NCBI RefSeq assembly: GCF_015751765.1
Contig: NZ_JADOTX010000001.1
Span: 6,510,001-6,574,000, forward strand
Source: Micromonospora ureilytica
Lineage (GTDB): Bacteria; Actinomycetota; Actinomycetes; Mycobacteriales; Micromonosporaceae
DNA: 64,000 nt
Direction of reading: 5' to 3'
Shown: positions 34,230 to 43,160 of the stretch, piece after piece
Numbering within the stretch: the stretch's first letter is position 1
How the letters are laid out: each line of letters opens with the position of its first letter
Made by a program: the position numbers and the translations under genes
The notes under the pieces: model-generated
The model's input: the letters and a program-made list of their open reading frames with translations, nothing else
What the model was told of the DNA's origin: nothing
Database searches by the model: none

Positions 34230-35216
34230 GTGTCACGGTTTTTGATCAAGCGGCTCTTCTCGGCCACGCTGACCCTGTTCGCGGTGAGTGTGCTGACCTT
34301 CCTGATGTTCTTCGCCCTGCCGCGCGACCCGGTCAGCAGCATCTGCTCGAAGAACTGCAACCCGGAGCGACTGGAGCGGGTCCGCGACGACCTGGGCCTG
34401 AACGACCCGCTGATCAGCCAGTACGCCGGTTACATGAAGGGCATCGTTACCGGTCGGGACCTGGGCAGCGCCCAGGGCGGCCGGTGCGACGCGCCCTGCC
34501 TGGGCTGGTCGTACGTCACCAACGAGGCCGTCTCGGACACCATCGCCCGGGTGCTGCCGGTGACGCTGAGCATCGTGATCCCGGCGGCCATCCTCTGGTT
34601 GCTGCTCGGCGTGGGGCTCGGCATGGTGTCCGCGCTGCGTCGGGGCACCTGGCTGGACCGGCTGGCGATCGGCTTCTCGCTGACCGGCGCGTCGTTGCAG
34701 CTGTACTTCGTGGGTGCGGTGCTGCTGTTGGTGTTCGTCTACAACCTGCGGCTGTTGCCGGTGCCGAGCTACACCTCCCTCTTCGACAATCCGGCGAAGT
34801 GGGCCAGTGGGCTGGTGCTCGCCTGGGTGGCGCTGGCCTTCCTCTTCTCGGCCATCTACGCGCGGTTGTCGCGGGCGCAGATGTTGGAGACGCTGTCCGA
34901 GGACTTCGTCCGGACCGCGCGGGCCAAGGGCCTGGCCAAACCCACTGTGTACGGGCGACACGCGCTACGCGCGGCGATCACCCCGGTGGTGACGATCGCC
35001 GGGTTGGACGTGGGCGGGGCGCTGGGCGGAACGGTGATCACCGAGACGACGTTCGGCATCCAGGGGCTGGGGCGGACGGCGGTGGACGCGGTGCGCTCGG
35101 GTGACCTGCCCACCATCATGGCCACCGTGCTGATCTCCGCGGTCTTCGTGGTGCTGGCGAACGTGCTGGTGGACCTGCTCTACGCGGCCATCGACCCCCG
35201 GGTGCGGCTGCGCTGA
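34230..35216 (+). CDS. Oligopeptide ABC transporter permease (OppB/DppB type)
   Basis: 328-residue permease with six helices. It begins SRFLIKRLFSATLTLFAVSVLTFLMFF, the typical DppB opening, and has ERLERVRDDLGLNDPLISQY. The EAA loop is DFVRTARAKGLAKPTVYGRHALR and the protein ends AAIDPRVRLR. An insertion with Cys-rich SICSKNCNP and RCDAPCLGW lies in the periplasmic loop. GTG 34230 has a better ribosome-site spacing than the GTG at 34221. Confidence 0.92.
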   Translation: MSRFLIKRLFSATLTLFAVSVLTFLMFFALPRDPVSSICSKNCNPERLERVRDDLGLNDPLISQYAGYMKGIVTGRDLGSAQGGRCDAPCLGWSYVTNEAVSDTIARVLPVTLSIVIPAAILWLLLGVGLGMVSALRRGTWLDRLAIGFSLTGASLQLYFVGAVLLLVFVYNLRLLPVPSYTSLFDNPAKWASGLVLAWVALAFLFSAIYARLSRAQMLETLSEDFVRTARAKGLAKPTVYGRHALRAAITPVVTIAGLDVGGALGGTVITETTFGIQGLGRTAVDAVRSGDLPTIMATVLISAVFVVLANVLVDLLYAAIDPRVRLR

Positions 35217-35256
35217 GCCGCCTGGTGTCCGCCACGCCGACCGGTGGCGAAATTTA

Positions 35257-35284
35257 TCGACAACTGTTACACAACTCGTAGGTT
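35257..35284 (+). promoter_or_regulatory. Candidate promoter of the solute-binding protein gene
   Basis: TCGACA (35257-35262) and TAGGTT (35279-35284) are separated by 16 bp in an AT-rich stretch, about 75 bp before the lipoprotein ATG. Confidence 0.4.
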
Positions 35285-35361
35285 TTCTTCCTTACGATCC
35301 TCGGGACGTCGGCGGTTCTCGCCCCGACGAAACGCACGGCACATGGGTGAAGGGGGTATTC

Positions 35362-37104
35362 ATGAGACCACGCGTGGTGGCTGCCGCAGGCGGCGCGATC
35401 GCTCTGGTGGTGGCATTGGGTGCGTGCTCGAAGAACACGGGCGAGGGCACCACTGTCGACACCGAACGGCAGCAGACCGGGGTCATCGCGACCGACCCCA
35501 AGGACTCGCAGGGGCCGGCGGCCGAGGTGAGCGGAGCTGCGAAGGGCGGCACCTTCACCATCATTCGGGAGTCGCCGATCTCCCACCTCGACCCGCAGCG
35601 GACGTACTCGTTCGCCGGTCTGATGGCCAACCCGCTCTTCGCCCGCTACCTGACCACCTGGAAGGACGACGGCAAGGGTGGCCTGGTCCTGGTGGGTGAC
35701 CTGGCCGAGACGCCGGGCAAGAACGTCAACAACGACTGCAAGGTCTGGGAATTCACGATCAAGGACGGGGTGAAGTTCGAGGACGGCCGACCGATCACCT
35801 CCAAGGAGATCGCGTACGGCATCGCCCGGTCCTTCGACCCGGACCTGTCCGGCGGCCCGACCTACATCCAGGAGTGGCTGGCCGACACGCCGCAGTTCGA
35901 CACCAAGTGGGACTTCAAGAAGAACAAGACGTCGCTGCCGCCCGGCCTGAGCACGCCGGACGCGAAGACGCTGCGCTTCGAGTTCGCCAAGCCCCGCTGT
36001 GACCTGCCGTTCGCGGTCTCGCTGCCGACCACCGCGCCGCTGCCGGCCGACAAGGACACCGGCGTCGACCTGGACAAGCAGCCGTTCTCGTCCGGCCCGT
36101 ACAAGGTCGCCAAGAACCAGGTCGGCGTGCAGATCACCCTGGACCGCAACACCAACTGGGACCCGGCCACCGACGCCGTGCGGCACCAGTACCCGGACCA
36201 GTTCGTCTGGAGCTTCGGCCCGACCGCGGACGCCGCCAACAACCGGGTGATCGCCGACAACGGCGCCGACCAGAGCGCGCTCGCCTTCAACACGGTGCCC
36301 GCCTCGCTGGTCGCCAAGGTCGCCGGGGACGCCACGCTCAAGTCGCGCAGCATCCTCTCGCCGACCCCGAGCGCCAACCAGCTGGTCATCAACAACCAGC
36401 GGGTCACCGACCTGAAGGTGCGTCAGGCGCTCAACTACGCCATCGACCGCGAGGGCTTCATCAAGGCCATGGGCGGGCAGACCGTCGCCGCGCCGCTGAC
36501 CACGCTGATGCCGCCGGCCACCATCGGCTACAAGGCGTACGACGCGTACCCGGCGGGTGCCAACGGCAACCTCGACAAGGCCAAGGAGCTGCTCGGCGGG
36601 AAGACGCCCGAGTTGGTCCTCGGCGTGGCCGACAACTCCACCGAGCAGCAGCAGGGCGCTCAGCTCAAGGCGAACCTGGAGCGGGCCGGCTTCAAGATCA
36701 CGTTGCGGAACATCTCCGACGACGCGAAGCTCGACGAGATCAAGAAGAAGAACAACCCCTGGGACCTGTACATCGGTAACTGGGCGGCGGACTGGCCGAG
36801 CGGCGCCTCGATCCTGCCGGTGCTCTACGACGGCCGCACCATCAAGGCCGAGGGCAACAGCAACCAGGCCTACTTCAACGACCCGGCGATCAACACCGAG
36901 ATGGACCGCATTTCGGCGCTTCCCGCGGCCGAGCAGGGCCCGGAGTGGGCCAAGCTCGACGAGCGGATCATGAAGGAGCACGCGCCGGTGGTGCCGCTCT
37001 TCGTCGACGTGGCCTACAACGTGCACGGGTCCAAGGCCGGCGGGATCTTCATCTCCAGCGTCTTCGGGTACCCGTCGTTCGTGAACGCGCACGTCAAGCC
37101 GTAA
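35362..37104 (+). CDS. Peptide ABC transporter solute-binding lipoprotein
   Basis: 580-residue SBP_bac_5 lipoprotein. A short signal peptide ends in the lipobox ALGAC, so Cys22 is the lipidated residue. GGTFTIIRESPISHLDPQRTYS and VWEFTIKDGVKFEDGRPITSKEI are the family markers, and the second lobe contains VRQALNYAIDREGFIKAMG. It captures peptides outside the membrane and hands them to the permeases just upstream. ATG 35362 follows AAGGGGG. A strong terminator closes the operon. Confidence 0.94.
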   Translation: MRPRVVAAAGGAIALVVALGACSKNTGEGTTVDTERQQTGVIATDPKDSQGPAAEVSGAAKGGTFTIIRESPISHLDPQRTYSFAGLMANPLFARYLTTWKDDGKGGLVLVGDLAETPGKNVNNDCKVWEFTIKDGVKFEDGRPITSKEIAYGIARSFDPDLSGGPTYIQEWLADTPQFDTKWDFKKNKTSLPPGLSTPDAKTLRFEFAKPRCDLPFAVSLPTTAPLPADKDTGVDLDKQPFSSGPYKVAKNQVGVQITLDRNTNWDPATDAVRHQYPDQFVWSFGPTADAANNRVIADNGADQSALAFNTVPASLVAKVAGDATLKSRSILSPTPSANQLVINNQRVTDLKVRQALNYAIDREGFIKAMGGQTVAAPLTTLMPPATIGYKAYDAYPAGANGNLDKAKELLGGKTPELVLGVADNSTEQQQGAQLKANLERAGFKITLRNISDDAKLDEIKKKNNPWDLYIGNWAADWPSGASILPVLYDGRTIKAEGNSNQAYFNDPAINTEMDRISALPAAEQGPEWAKLDERIMKEHAPVVPLFVDVAYNVHGSKAGGIFISSVFGYPSFVNAHVKP

Positions 37105-37120
37105 GGCACACCGCAGACCA

Positions 37121-37160
37121 AAGGGTCCCCTCCCGACAACGCCGTCGGGAGGGGACCCTT
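37121..37160 (+). terminator. Strong terminator after the importer operon
   Basis: 17-bp perfect stem (arms 37121-37137 and 37144-37160, beginning AAGGGTCCCCTCCCGAC) with a 6-nt loop, 17 bp past the stop. The 3' end has only a short CTT run. Confidence 0.85.
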
Positions 37161-37215
37161 GCTGGATCTTGATCAATTAAGTGCGGCGTCAATCCCCGGC
37201 CGACCGCACCCGGCA

Positions 37216-37241
37216 CTGGCACAGATGCGAGCCGGTGCCAG
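37216..37241. terminator. Small hairpin after the DUF427 gene
   Basis: CTGGCAC and GTGCCAG, 7-bp arms, 15 bp past the minus-strand stop at 37256. Weak but well placed. Confidence 0.4.
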
Positions 37242-37255
37242 GGCGTGCCTTTGGT

Positions 37256-38020
37256 TCAGGTAAAGGGCGTTGTCGGCCGGCTCAGTCGCTCGCCATCGAC
37301 GAAGAGATCGACTTTCTCGTTGTAGAAGGCGATCAGGCCGGCGATCGGCAGGAGTGCGGCGGTTGGGAAGTCGTACGACCAGGCCAGGTCCGGGTGGACC
37401 TGGTCATCGAGACGGACGGACCAGTAGTCGCTGGTTTGGCCCTTGTACGGGCAGGCAGTCCTCGTCGCCGACGCCACCAGGTGCCTGAAGTTCACGTCGG
37501 TCCGGTTGAGGTAGTAGCGGGTCGGTAGACCGGTTTCGAAGACCAGCACGGGCGATGTCGACTCGGCCAGGACGACCCCTTCCAGTTCCACCCTGACGCT
37601 GCGGGTGGAACGCAGCGCGTCCACCCGGGCATACGGGTTCCGGGGGTGCACGAAGACCTCTTCGTCCTCCTCGAACCAGCCATCCATGGCTGCCCAGTCG
37701 AACCGGATCGTGTCCGCCAACCCGGCCAGCGCGTCGTCTCCGTACAACCGCCCGCACGAAGGACGGATCGTCTCGCCAACCTGCAACCCGTGCAGCCGCG
37801 CAGTCCCGCGCCGGGACACCTCGGTGCGCTGGCCCTCGATTAACAGGTTGCGATTCAGGTCGTCGATGGGGATGTAGTACTGCGGGAAGAAGGGCCATTC
37901 CCACACGTACCGCGCCCGCGTGGTCTCCAGTACCTGCTCGCCGCCGAGGAAGGCTCGGACCCGGCGAGGCACCGGCTCAATGTGGTCGACCGGGACGATC
38001 ATCTTCGGATAATCCGACAC
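37256..38020 (-). CDS. DUF427 domain protein (two domains)
   Basis: 254-residue protein with two DUF427-type beta units. The first begins RVRAFLGGEQVLETTRARYVWE and the second VRVELEGVVLAESTSPVLVFE, followed by PTRYYLNRTDVNFRHL and CPYKGQTSDYWSV. The double arrangement is common in actinobacteria. GTG 38020 follows GGGGGA with a 5-nt gap; an ATG at 38002 is also in frame. Biochemical function is unknown. Confidence 0.85.
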   Translation of the reverse strand: MSDYPKMIVPVDHIEPVPRRVRAFLGGEQVLETTRARYVWEWPFFPQYYIPIDDLNRNLLIEGQRTEVSRRGTARLHGLQVGETIRPSCGRLYGDDALAGLADTIRFDWAAMDGWFEEDEEVFVHPRNPYARVDALRSTRSVRVELEGVVLAESTSPVLVFETGLPTRYYLNRTDVNFRHLVASATRTACPYKGQTSDYWSVRLDDQVHPDLAWSYDFPTAALLPIAGLIAFYNEKVDLFVDGERLSRPTTPFT

Positions 38021-38021
38021 G

Positions 38022-38273
38022 TTGTCCCCCGCGTTGTCACATGCGTTTGTTGCAGAGACCGTAACCGATGTCGCCTTTCGTGACGAGTCCTTGGCGGCAG
38101 ATCCGGACCCTCGCCGATGGTGGCCCGATGAGAGCAGCAGTCGATGGGTCAGCTCGCTGGAGGTCGACGACCCGGTCCATCCGGAGGGCTGGAGCTCCGG
38201 TGTCAGAGCGCCCGGCTGGAAGGAGCGCTGGGAAGAGCTCACGCCGGCGTACCAGCAGATGGAGATAGGCTGA
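38022..38273 (+). pseudogene. Possible C-terminal gene fragment
   Basis: The last 50 residues of this frame (RWVSSLEVDDPVHPEGWSS and APGWKERWEELTPAYQQMEIG) look like a real protein ending, while the first half does not. Its stop overlaps the start of the VOC remnant (TGATG), as in coupled genes. A remnant of a deleted gene is the best reading; no family is recognised. Confidence 0.35.
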
Positions 38274-38512
38274 TGTCGGACCTGATCAGGCTCAGCCGGA
38301 CGACGGTCAATGCGCCCAACGCAATCGCCCTCGCGCGGTTCTACGCCGAGATCACCGGCGGGGTCGCGAAGGGTGACATCGGGTTCCAGCAGATCGATGA
38401 CTACCGGCCGGAACGGGCCGAGCACCACTACCGATACACGGGGTTGAATGAAGGACTGGTATCCGCCCATCGAGCCGTACGACTCCGGGATGCTCAGCGT
38501 CGGCCACGGTAA
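38273..38512 (+). pseudogene. VOC-domain remnant fused to foreign sequence
   Basis: 79-residue frame. TTVNAPNAIALARFYAEITGG is the first beta-alpha unit of a VOC protein, and IGFQQIDDYRPER is the end of the second strand pair, but the segment between them is missing. From PERAEHHYRY on, the sequence copies part of the XRE gene at 40179 (27 identical bases). The rest overlaps the prolyl aminopeptidase start. The gene is therefore a deletion and fusion relic. Confidence 0.6.
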
Positions 38513-39404
38513 TGAGCTCTACTGGGAACTGTGCGGGAACCCCGGCGGCAAACCCGCAGTGTTCCTGCACGGCGGCCCCGGCGGTGGCCTCCTCCCGGAC
38601 AATCGGCGATACTTCGACCCGTCCGCCTACCGGGTCGTGCTGTTCGACCAGCGAAACTGCGGTCGCAGCCGGCCCTTCGCGGGCGACCCGAAGACGTCAC
38701 TGGAACACAACACCACCCCGCACCTGGTGGCGGACATCGAGCGGCTACGCGAGCACCTGGGGATCGAGCGTTGGCTCGTCTTCGGCGGCAGCTGGGGCAG
38801 CACCCTCGGCCTTGCCTACGCGCAGGCCCATCCCGAGCGGGTCACCGAACTCGTGCTCCGTGGCGTGTGGTTGGTTCGCAGGTCAGACGAGGCGTGGGCG
38901 TTCACTCCGGCGGGCGCGGCGCACCTCTTTCCCGCCGAGTGGGCAGCCTTTCGTGCGGCGATCCCCGTCACGGAACAGGACGACCTTGTCGGCGCTTATG
39001 GCCGCCGCATCAACGATTCCGACCCCGCGGTCCACGGCCCGGCGGCCCGCGCCTGGATGAACTGGGAACTCTCGGCCAACACCCTGCTGCCGATGACGCC
39101 ACCCGCCATCGACGACACCAGCCTGCTGGCGTTCGCCCGCATCACACACCACTACATCAGCAACGGCGGCTTTCTCCCGCCGGAAGGTCTCCTGGCGGGC
39201 GTCGACCGCATTCGACACATCCCGACGGTCATCGTGAACGGCCGCTACGACATCAAGACACCGCCCAAGCAAGCCTGGGACCTGCATCGGGTCTGGCCTG
39301 AGGCGAAGTTTCACATCGTGGAGGACGCCGGCCACAGTGGCTCCGAAGCTGGCACCCGCGCTGTACTCATCGAAGCCACCACCCAGTTCCTCGCGCCAAT
39401 GTGA
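38448..39404 (+). CDS. pip: Prolyl aminopeptidase (S33)
   Basis: 318-residue alpha/beta hydrolase that removes N-terminal proline. It opens with WYPPIEPYDSGMLSV, has the oxyanion loop HGGPGG at 41-46 and the nucleophile Ser115 in GGSWGSTL. Catalytic Asp lies in VNGRYDIKTPP and His in VEDAGHSGSE. The length and whole pattern match Pip rather than general hydrolases. The start overlaps the VOC relic. Confidence 0.95.
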   Translation: MKDWYPPIEPYDSGMLSVGHGNELYWELCGNPGGKPAVFLHGGPGGGLLPDNRRYFDPSAYRVVLFDQRNCGRSRPFAGDPKTSLEHNTTPHLVADIERLREHLGIERWLVFGGSWGSTLGLAYAQAHPERVTELVLRGVWLVRRSDEAWAFTPAGAAHLFPAEWAAFRAAIPVTEQDDLVGAYGRRINDSDPAVHGPAARAWMNWELSANTLLPMTPPAIDDTSLLAFARITHHYISNGGFLPPEGLLAGVDRIRHIPTVIVNGRYDIKTPPKQAWDLHRVWPEAKFHIVEDAGHSGSEAGTRAVLIEATTQFLAPM

Positions 39405-39423
39405 TCTTGAGGCGACGTAGTAG

Positions 39424-39963
39424 CTATTCGGGCGAGGTGTTGTACTGGTCGAGCGTCGCCTTGGACGTGGAAGCATCCCGGAAGGTCAGTTCCCAGGGGC
39501 CGGTGTTGACGTCCATGTCCTTGCCGAACCCGACCCATTTTCCGGCCATCCGTCGGCCGGTCGGCTCCACCAGTAGCTGGATCGCGCCGTGGTACCGGGC
39601 TCCCCGGTAATAGCCGGTGGGATCGGTCTGCTCTACCCAGGTGCCGGTGACCACGGCACCGTCCACGGTGAGATCCATCGACAGCGACGAGGCCGCCGAG
39701 CCGGGAAGGCTTCGCACGGTCAGTCGGTCGCCGTGCTGGAGCACGACCACGAAGTGCTGGCCGGCGAATGATTCTCCCCGGCCGCTGGAGTGGTATTGGT
39801 AGCGGCTGAGCCAGACGCCCTCGTAGGACCCGTGGACCGCGAGCGGCTTGGGCGTTGGCGTGGCCAGGCTGGACACGGGTGAGTTCAGGTCGTGGCCGCC
39901 GTGTGGGTCATCGACAACCTGGCCATCGGGTATCGCGGCGAAGCCGAGCAGCGAGACCTTCAT
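39424..39963 (-). CDS. Actinobacterial beta-domain protein, likely N-terminally truncated regulator
   Basis: 179-residue protein. EGVWLSRYQYHSSGRGESFAG, QHFVVVLQHGDRLTVRSLPG and MDLTVDGAVVTGTWVEQTD match, from memory, the C-terminal domain of actinobacterial helix-turn-helix proteins. The N-terminal DNA-binding domain is absent here, and the first 40 residues are linker-like. Start ATG 39963. It may be a free-standing sensory domain or a truncated gene. Confidence 0.55.
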   Translation of the reverse strand: MKVSLLGFAAIPDGQVVDDPHGGHDLNSPVSSLATPTPKPLAVHGSYEGVWLSRYQYHSSGRGESFAGQHFVVVLQHGDRLTVRSLPGSAASSLSMDLTVDGAVVTGTWVEQTDPTGYYRGARYHGAIQLLVEPTGRRMAGKWVGFGKDMDVNTGPWELTFRDASTSKATLDQYNTSPE

Positions 39964-40178
39964 GCCCGCCACGTTAGCGCTGTGTCACCTCAATGTCGCC
40001 CTTGGTGCGCCCGCCGGTCAGGCAGCACGCCGGCTGAGCCTGCCGACGTGGTCCCGTCAACGACGGGACAACGAGAGATTCGATCAGCATGACCCCGCGA
40101 TTGTTCGATGTACTGTCCGTAGCAGTGGTCCGCCGATCCGGGTGTGAGCTGTCCTGCTTGGCAATTGGGGGCGTTGCC

Positions 40179-41348
40179 GTGTCGCATGTCGATCCACGCT
40201 TCGGTGCCCAACTGCGTGCGCTTCGGGCCGAACGTGGGCTGTCGTTGCGGGCGCTCGGTCAGCTCGCTCACCGGGGGAAGAGCCACCTGCACGATCTGGA
40301 GACCGGGGCGAAGGCTCCCACCCCCGAAACGGCGAGGCACCTCGATGAGGTGTTGCGAGCCGACGGGGCACTCGCCCGCCTGGTGGACGAGCCCGTCGAC
40401 CACGACACCGAGGCCGGGGAGCTGCTGGCTCGGGTGCGGGTCAGCGATGTCAGCGCCGAGACGCTCGCTCGGATCGAGGCGGGTGTGGACGACCTGGCAA
40501 GCGCATACGCGCTCGTGCGGCCGGTCGATCTTCTGCCGATGGTGCGTCGCCAGTTGGCCTATGTGGGGCGGCTGCTCGACGGTCGTGGCACGTTGGCGCA
40601 GCGCCGGCGACTCGTCGTTGCCGGTGGTTGGCTGACTGTGCTGCGGGCGACGGTGCACATCGATCTGCTGCAACAGCCCGCCGCAGGCGCTCATCTGCGT
40701 ACGGCCATGGCTCTTGCCGAGCATGCTGAGCATCCGGAGATCCAGGCGTGGTGTCTGGAGACGCAGGCGTGGGACTGGCTCACCCGGGGCGACTGCCGCC
40801 GGGCGATGGACCTTTCGCGGCAGGCGCAGCGGGTGGCGCCTCGAGCTAGTTCGGCGTACATCCAGGCGACCGCCCAGGAGGCGCGGGTGTGGGCGCGGTT
40901 GGCCGACGTGCGGCGGACGCGTGATGCGCTGGATCGGCTGGAGCGGTTGACAGCCAACTTGCCGGTGCCGGAACGGGCCGAGCACCACTACCGGTACGAC
41001 CCGACAAAGGCGCTGGCGTACACGGCGACCACGCTGTCGTGGGCGGGCGACCCGGCTGCCGAGCAGATGGCACGGGCTGCCTTGGCGGAATTGGACCCGC
41101 GCGGTGATGGTGGTGAGCGGCCACGGCGCTCCGCTTCCGCCCGACTGGATCTCGCCACGGCACTGTTGGCCACCGACCAGCCGGACGAGGCCAGCGTCGT
41201 CGCCGCCGACGCGGTCCGGTCGGGGCGAGTGGTGGCCTCGAACTGGTGGCGGGCGCGGGAAGTGCTCAGGAAGGTGGAGCGCACCGGGACAGCGGAGGCG
41301 GCGGCATTCCGCGAGGTGTACGAGGAGTGCCGGCCCGTTGCTCGATAG
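40179..41348 (+). CDS. XRE-family regulator with TPR-like region
   Basis: 389-residue protein. The helix-turn-helix is FGAQLRALRAERGLSLRALG, then QLAHRGKSHLHDLETGAKAP and TARHLDEVLRADGALARLV. Residues 110-389 form helical repeats with features such as WCLETQAWDWLTRGDCRRAM and RASARLDLATALLATDQPDEA. This is the common actinobacterial XRE-TPR type that senses an unknown ligand. GTG 40179 follows GGGGG at 8 nt. The 27-bp segment at 40967-40993 is duplicated at 38407. Confidence 0.85.
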   Translation: MSHVDPRFGAQLRALRAERGLSLRALGQLAHRGKSHLHDLETGAKAPTPETARHLDEVLRADGALARLVDEPVDHDTEAGELLARVRVSDVSAETLARIEAGVDDLASAYALVRPVDLLPMVRRQLAYVGRLLDGRGTLAQRRRLVVAGGWLTVLRATVHIDLLQQPAAGAHLRTAMALAEHAEHPEIQAWCLETQAWDWLTRGDCRRAMDLSRQAQRVAPRASSAYIQATAQEARVWARLADVRRTRDALDRLERLTANLPVPERAEHHYRYDPTKALAYTATTLSWAGDPAAEQMARAALAELDPRGDGGERPRRSASARLDLATALLATDQPDEASVVAADAVRSGRVVASNWWRAREVLRKVERTGTAEAAAFREVYEECRPVAR

Positions 41349-41484
41349 CGGACGGCACACGCGACCAGCGGACACCCGCTAGCTTTCTGTTACCGCCTGT
41401 TCACCCGATGATGTGGATGGGGGCGGGATCAGTACGAACAGGTCGCCAAAGCGAGACCACCTGCCCCTGCCAGCGGAGGTGGGA

Positions 41485-41652
41485 ATGAGCGGCAACGGCG
41501 ACACCGGTACGCCCAACACGGGCGAGCAGATCGATGCGGCCGAACGGGATGAAGCCAAACGTCGGTTGCTCGCGCAGGCCGAGGCCGAGCGGATACCGGT
41601 GCAGGAGACGACTCGGGCGGTGCCCGATCGGCGGTGGCGTGGTGAGTCGTGA
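41485..41652 (+). CDS. Small charged protein before an XRE gene
   Basis: 55-residue protein starting at ATG 41485 after a strong GGAGGTGGGA site. The sequence is hydrophilic and helical (IDAAERDEAKRRLLAQAEAERI). It overlaps the next XRE gene by 11 bp, suggesting coupled expression. It resembles no known family; it is not a DUF397 protein, the usual partner of such regulators. Confidence 0.6.
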   Translation: MSGNGDTGTPNTGEQIDAAERDEAKRRLLAQAEAERIPVQETTRAVPDRRWRGES

Positions 41653-42814
41653 TCCGGTGCCGATCGGTCGGCGGGTCGCGTACCTGCGGGTGCGGCGGAG
41701 GTTGTCGCAGCAGTCGTTCGCGGATCGGTTGGGGAAGTCGAAGAGCTGGGTGGACAAGGTCGAGCGCGGAGTCCGTTCCCTGGAGCGGGTGTCGACCATC
41801 CGGGAGATCGCGGCCGTGCTGAGGATTGATGCCGCAGTTCTCCTCGGCCGCGATGTCCAGCCCGCCGGAGTGGCCGAGCGTCGCGAGGGCGTGGCGCGGA
41901 TTCGGGCCGCGCTGTCGACGTACCCGATGGCTTTTGGTCGCGCGACGGACCGGGAGGTGATGTCGCCCGATTGGTTGGCTCGGGAGGTGCGGCATGCGTG
42001 GATGACCTACCAGCACGCTCGGTACCCGCGTCTGGTCGAGCTGTTGCCCACGTTGGTGACCGAGGTTCACCGCGCCCACGTGCAGGACCCGGAGGCCGGG
42101 CGGGCGGCGGTGGTGGAGGCGTATCGGGTGACGGCGGCGCTCCTGGTCAAGCTGGACGAGGGGAGTCTCGCCTGGCTGGCCGCTGACCGAGCGATGTCGG
42201 CCGCCGCCGGTGACCGGGTGTTGTTGGGCTGCGCGGCGGTGCAGCTCGGGCAGGTGCTGCGGGCATCGGCGCGGGCCGGGCCGGTGATGTTGGCCGCCGC
42301 TTCGCAGGTCGCCCGTGGCACGCCGGAGGAGATGTCGCTGCGTGGATCGCTGCTCGTGCAGGCCGCCCTGATCGCGGCCAGGGCGGGCGACGACCGGTTG
42401 GTCAGTGACCTGCTGGACGAGGCCGCCGCGCTGGCCGTCCAGGTGGGCGACGGGCACGACCATCACCGGACGGCGTTCGGGCCGACGGCCGTCGAGCTGG
42501 CGCGGGTCGCCGCCGCTGTGGAGTTGGGCGACGGGCTGCAGGCGGTCGCCCGGCACGAGAAGGCGATCGGACGCGACGGGTGGCGGTGGCTGCCGGTCGA
42601 GCACCGCGCCGGGCACCTGATCGACGCGGCGCGCGCCTACCTCCAGGCGGACAACCCCGCCAACGCGGCCCGGGTCCTGTTGCGCGCCGACAGCATCGCG
42701 CCCTCCGAGATCCGCCACCGGCCGGCCGCGCGGGACCTGGTCGCCCAAGTCGCCCGCGACCCGGACGTCCCACCGACGATCACGCAGCTCGCCATCGCCC
42801 TCGGGGTGCTGTGA
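41642..42814 (+). CDS. XRE-family regulator with helical sensor domain
   Basis: 390-residue protein. The helix-turn-helix is VAYLRVRRRLSQQSFADRLG followed by KSKSWVDKVERGVRSLERVST. The rest is helical with TPR-like repeats (WLAREVRHAWMTYQHARYP, MSAAAGDRVLLGCAAVQLGQV, AARAYLQADNPANAARVLLRA). A GTG at 41642 or 41639 may be used. Similar actinobacterial proteins regulate development or secondary metabolism; the target is unknown. Confidence 0.83.
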   Translation: MSRDPVPIGRRVAYLRVRRRLSQQSFADRLGKSKSWVDKVERGVRSLERVSTIREIAAVLRIDAAVLLGRDVQPAGVAERREGVARIRAALSTYPMAFGRATDREVMSPDWLAREVRHAWMTYQHARYPRLVELLPTLVTEVHRAHVQDPEAGRAAVVEAYRVTAALLVKLDEGSLAWLAADRAMSAAAGDRVLLGCAAVQLGQVLRASARAGPVMLAAASQVARGTPEEMSLRGSLLVQAALIAARAGDDRLVSDLLDEAAALAVQVGDGHDHHRTAFGPTAVELARVAAAVELGDGLQAVARHEKAIGRDGWRWLPVEHRAGHLIDAARAYLQADNPANAARVLLRADSIAPSEIRHRPAARDLVAQVARDPDVPPTITQLAIALGVL

Positions 42815-42890
42815 GCAGGACGGTCCACACCAACCCGTGCTGGACAGGGGCTCCTGGTAGATCAACGTGTGTCGAGCGAGCAGATGGCGT

Positions 42891-42959
42891 CGATCTTGCA
42901 GTTTCGGTCGTCAATATGGGTGGAATGCCTGTTGTGTCGCGACAGAAAGTGCAAGATCG
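42891..42959. repeat. GATC-type inverted repeat E
   Basis: 20-bp arms 42891-42910 and 42940-42959 with two mismatches; the arm begins CGATCTTGCA. The loop is 29 nt. It lies between the XRE and MerR genes, next to element D. Confidence 0.8.
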
Positions 42960-42984
42960 CCGAGCAGGGGAGTCCGGATCCCGG

Positions 42985-43055
42985 CGATCATGGAGTTGTG
43001 GTGCCTGTTTTGGCAACTTAGGGGCGTTTTGTTGCCCACCATAACTCCATGATCG
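42985..43055. repeat. GATC-type inverted repeat D
   Basis: 19-bp arms 42985-43003 and 43037-43055 with one G-T type mismatch, beginning CGATCATGGAGTT. An inner GGCAAC/GTTGCC stem (43012-43017 and 43031-43036) makes a two-storey hairpin. Confidence 0.85.
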
Positions 43056-43122
43056 GCGAGGTGGTGCCTGGTGCCTGGTGGCGGTTGGCGAACAGCCGTT
43101 CCGCCAAACGCAACGGCGTTGT

Positions 43123-43145
43123 CCTGGATCGAGCGCGATCTTGGG
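43123..43145. repeat. 23-bp repeat copy 1
   Basis: A 23-bp sequence beginning CCTGGATCGAGCGCG and ending ATCTTGGG; the identical sequence recurs at 46385-46407. It lies just after the MerR stop and element D. Confidence 0.85.
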
Positions 43146-43160
43146 AGAGCGGGCGCGCGA

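Noticed and set aside
35254..37176. 640-codon minus-strand frame opposite the solute-binding lipoprotein
   Set aside because: The lipoprotein has a full set of family motifs and a ribosome site; the opposite frame has none.
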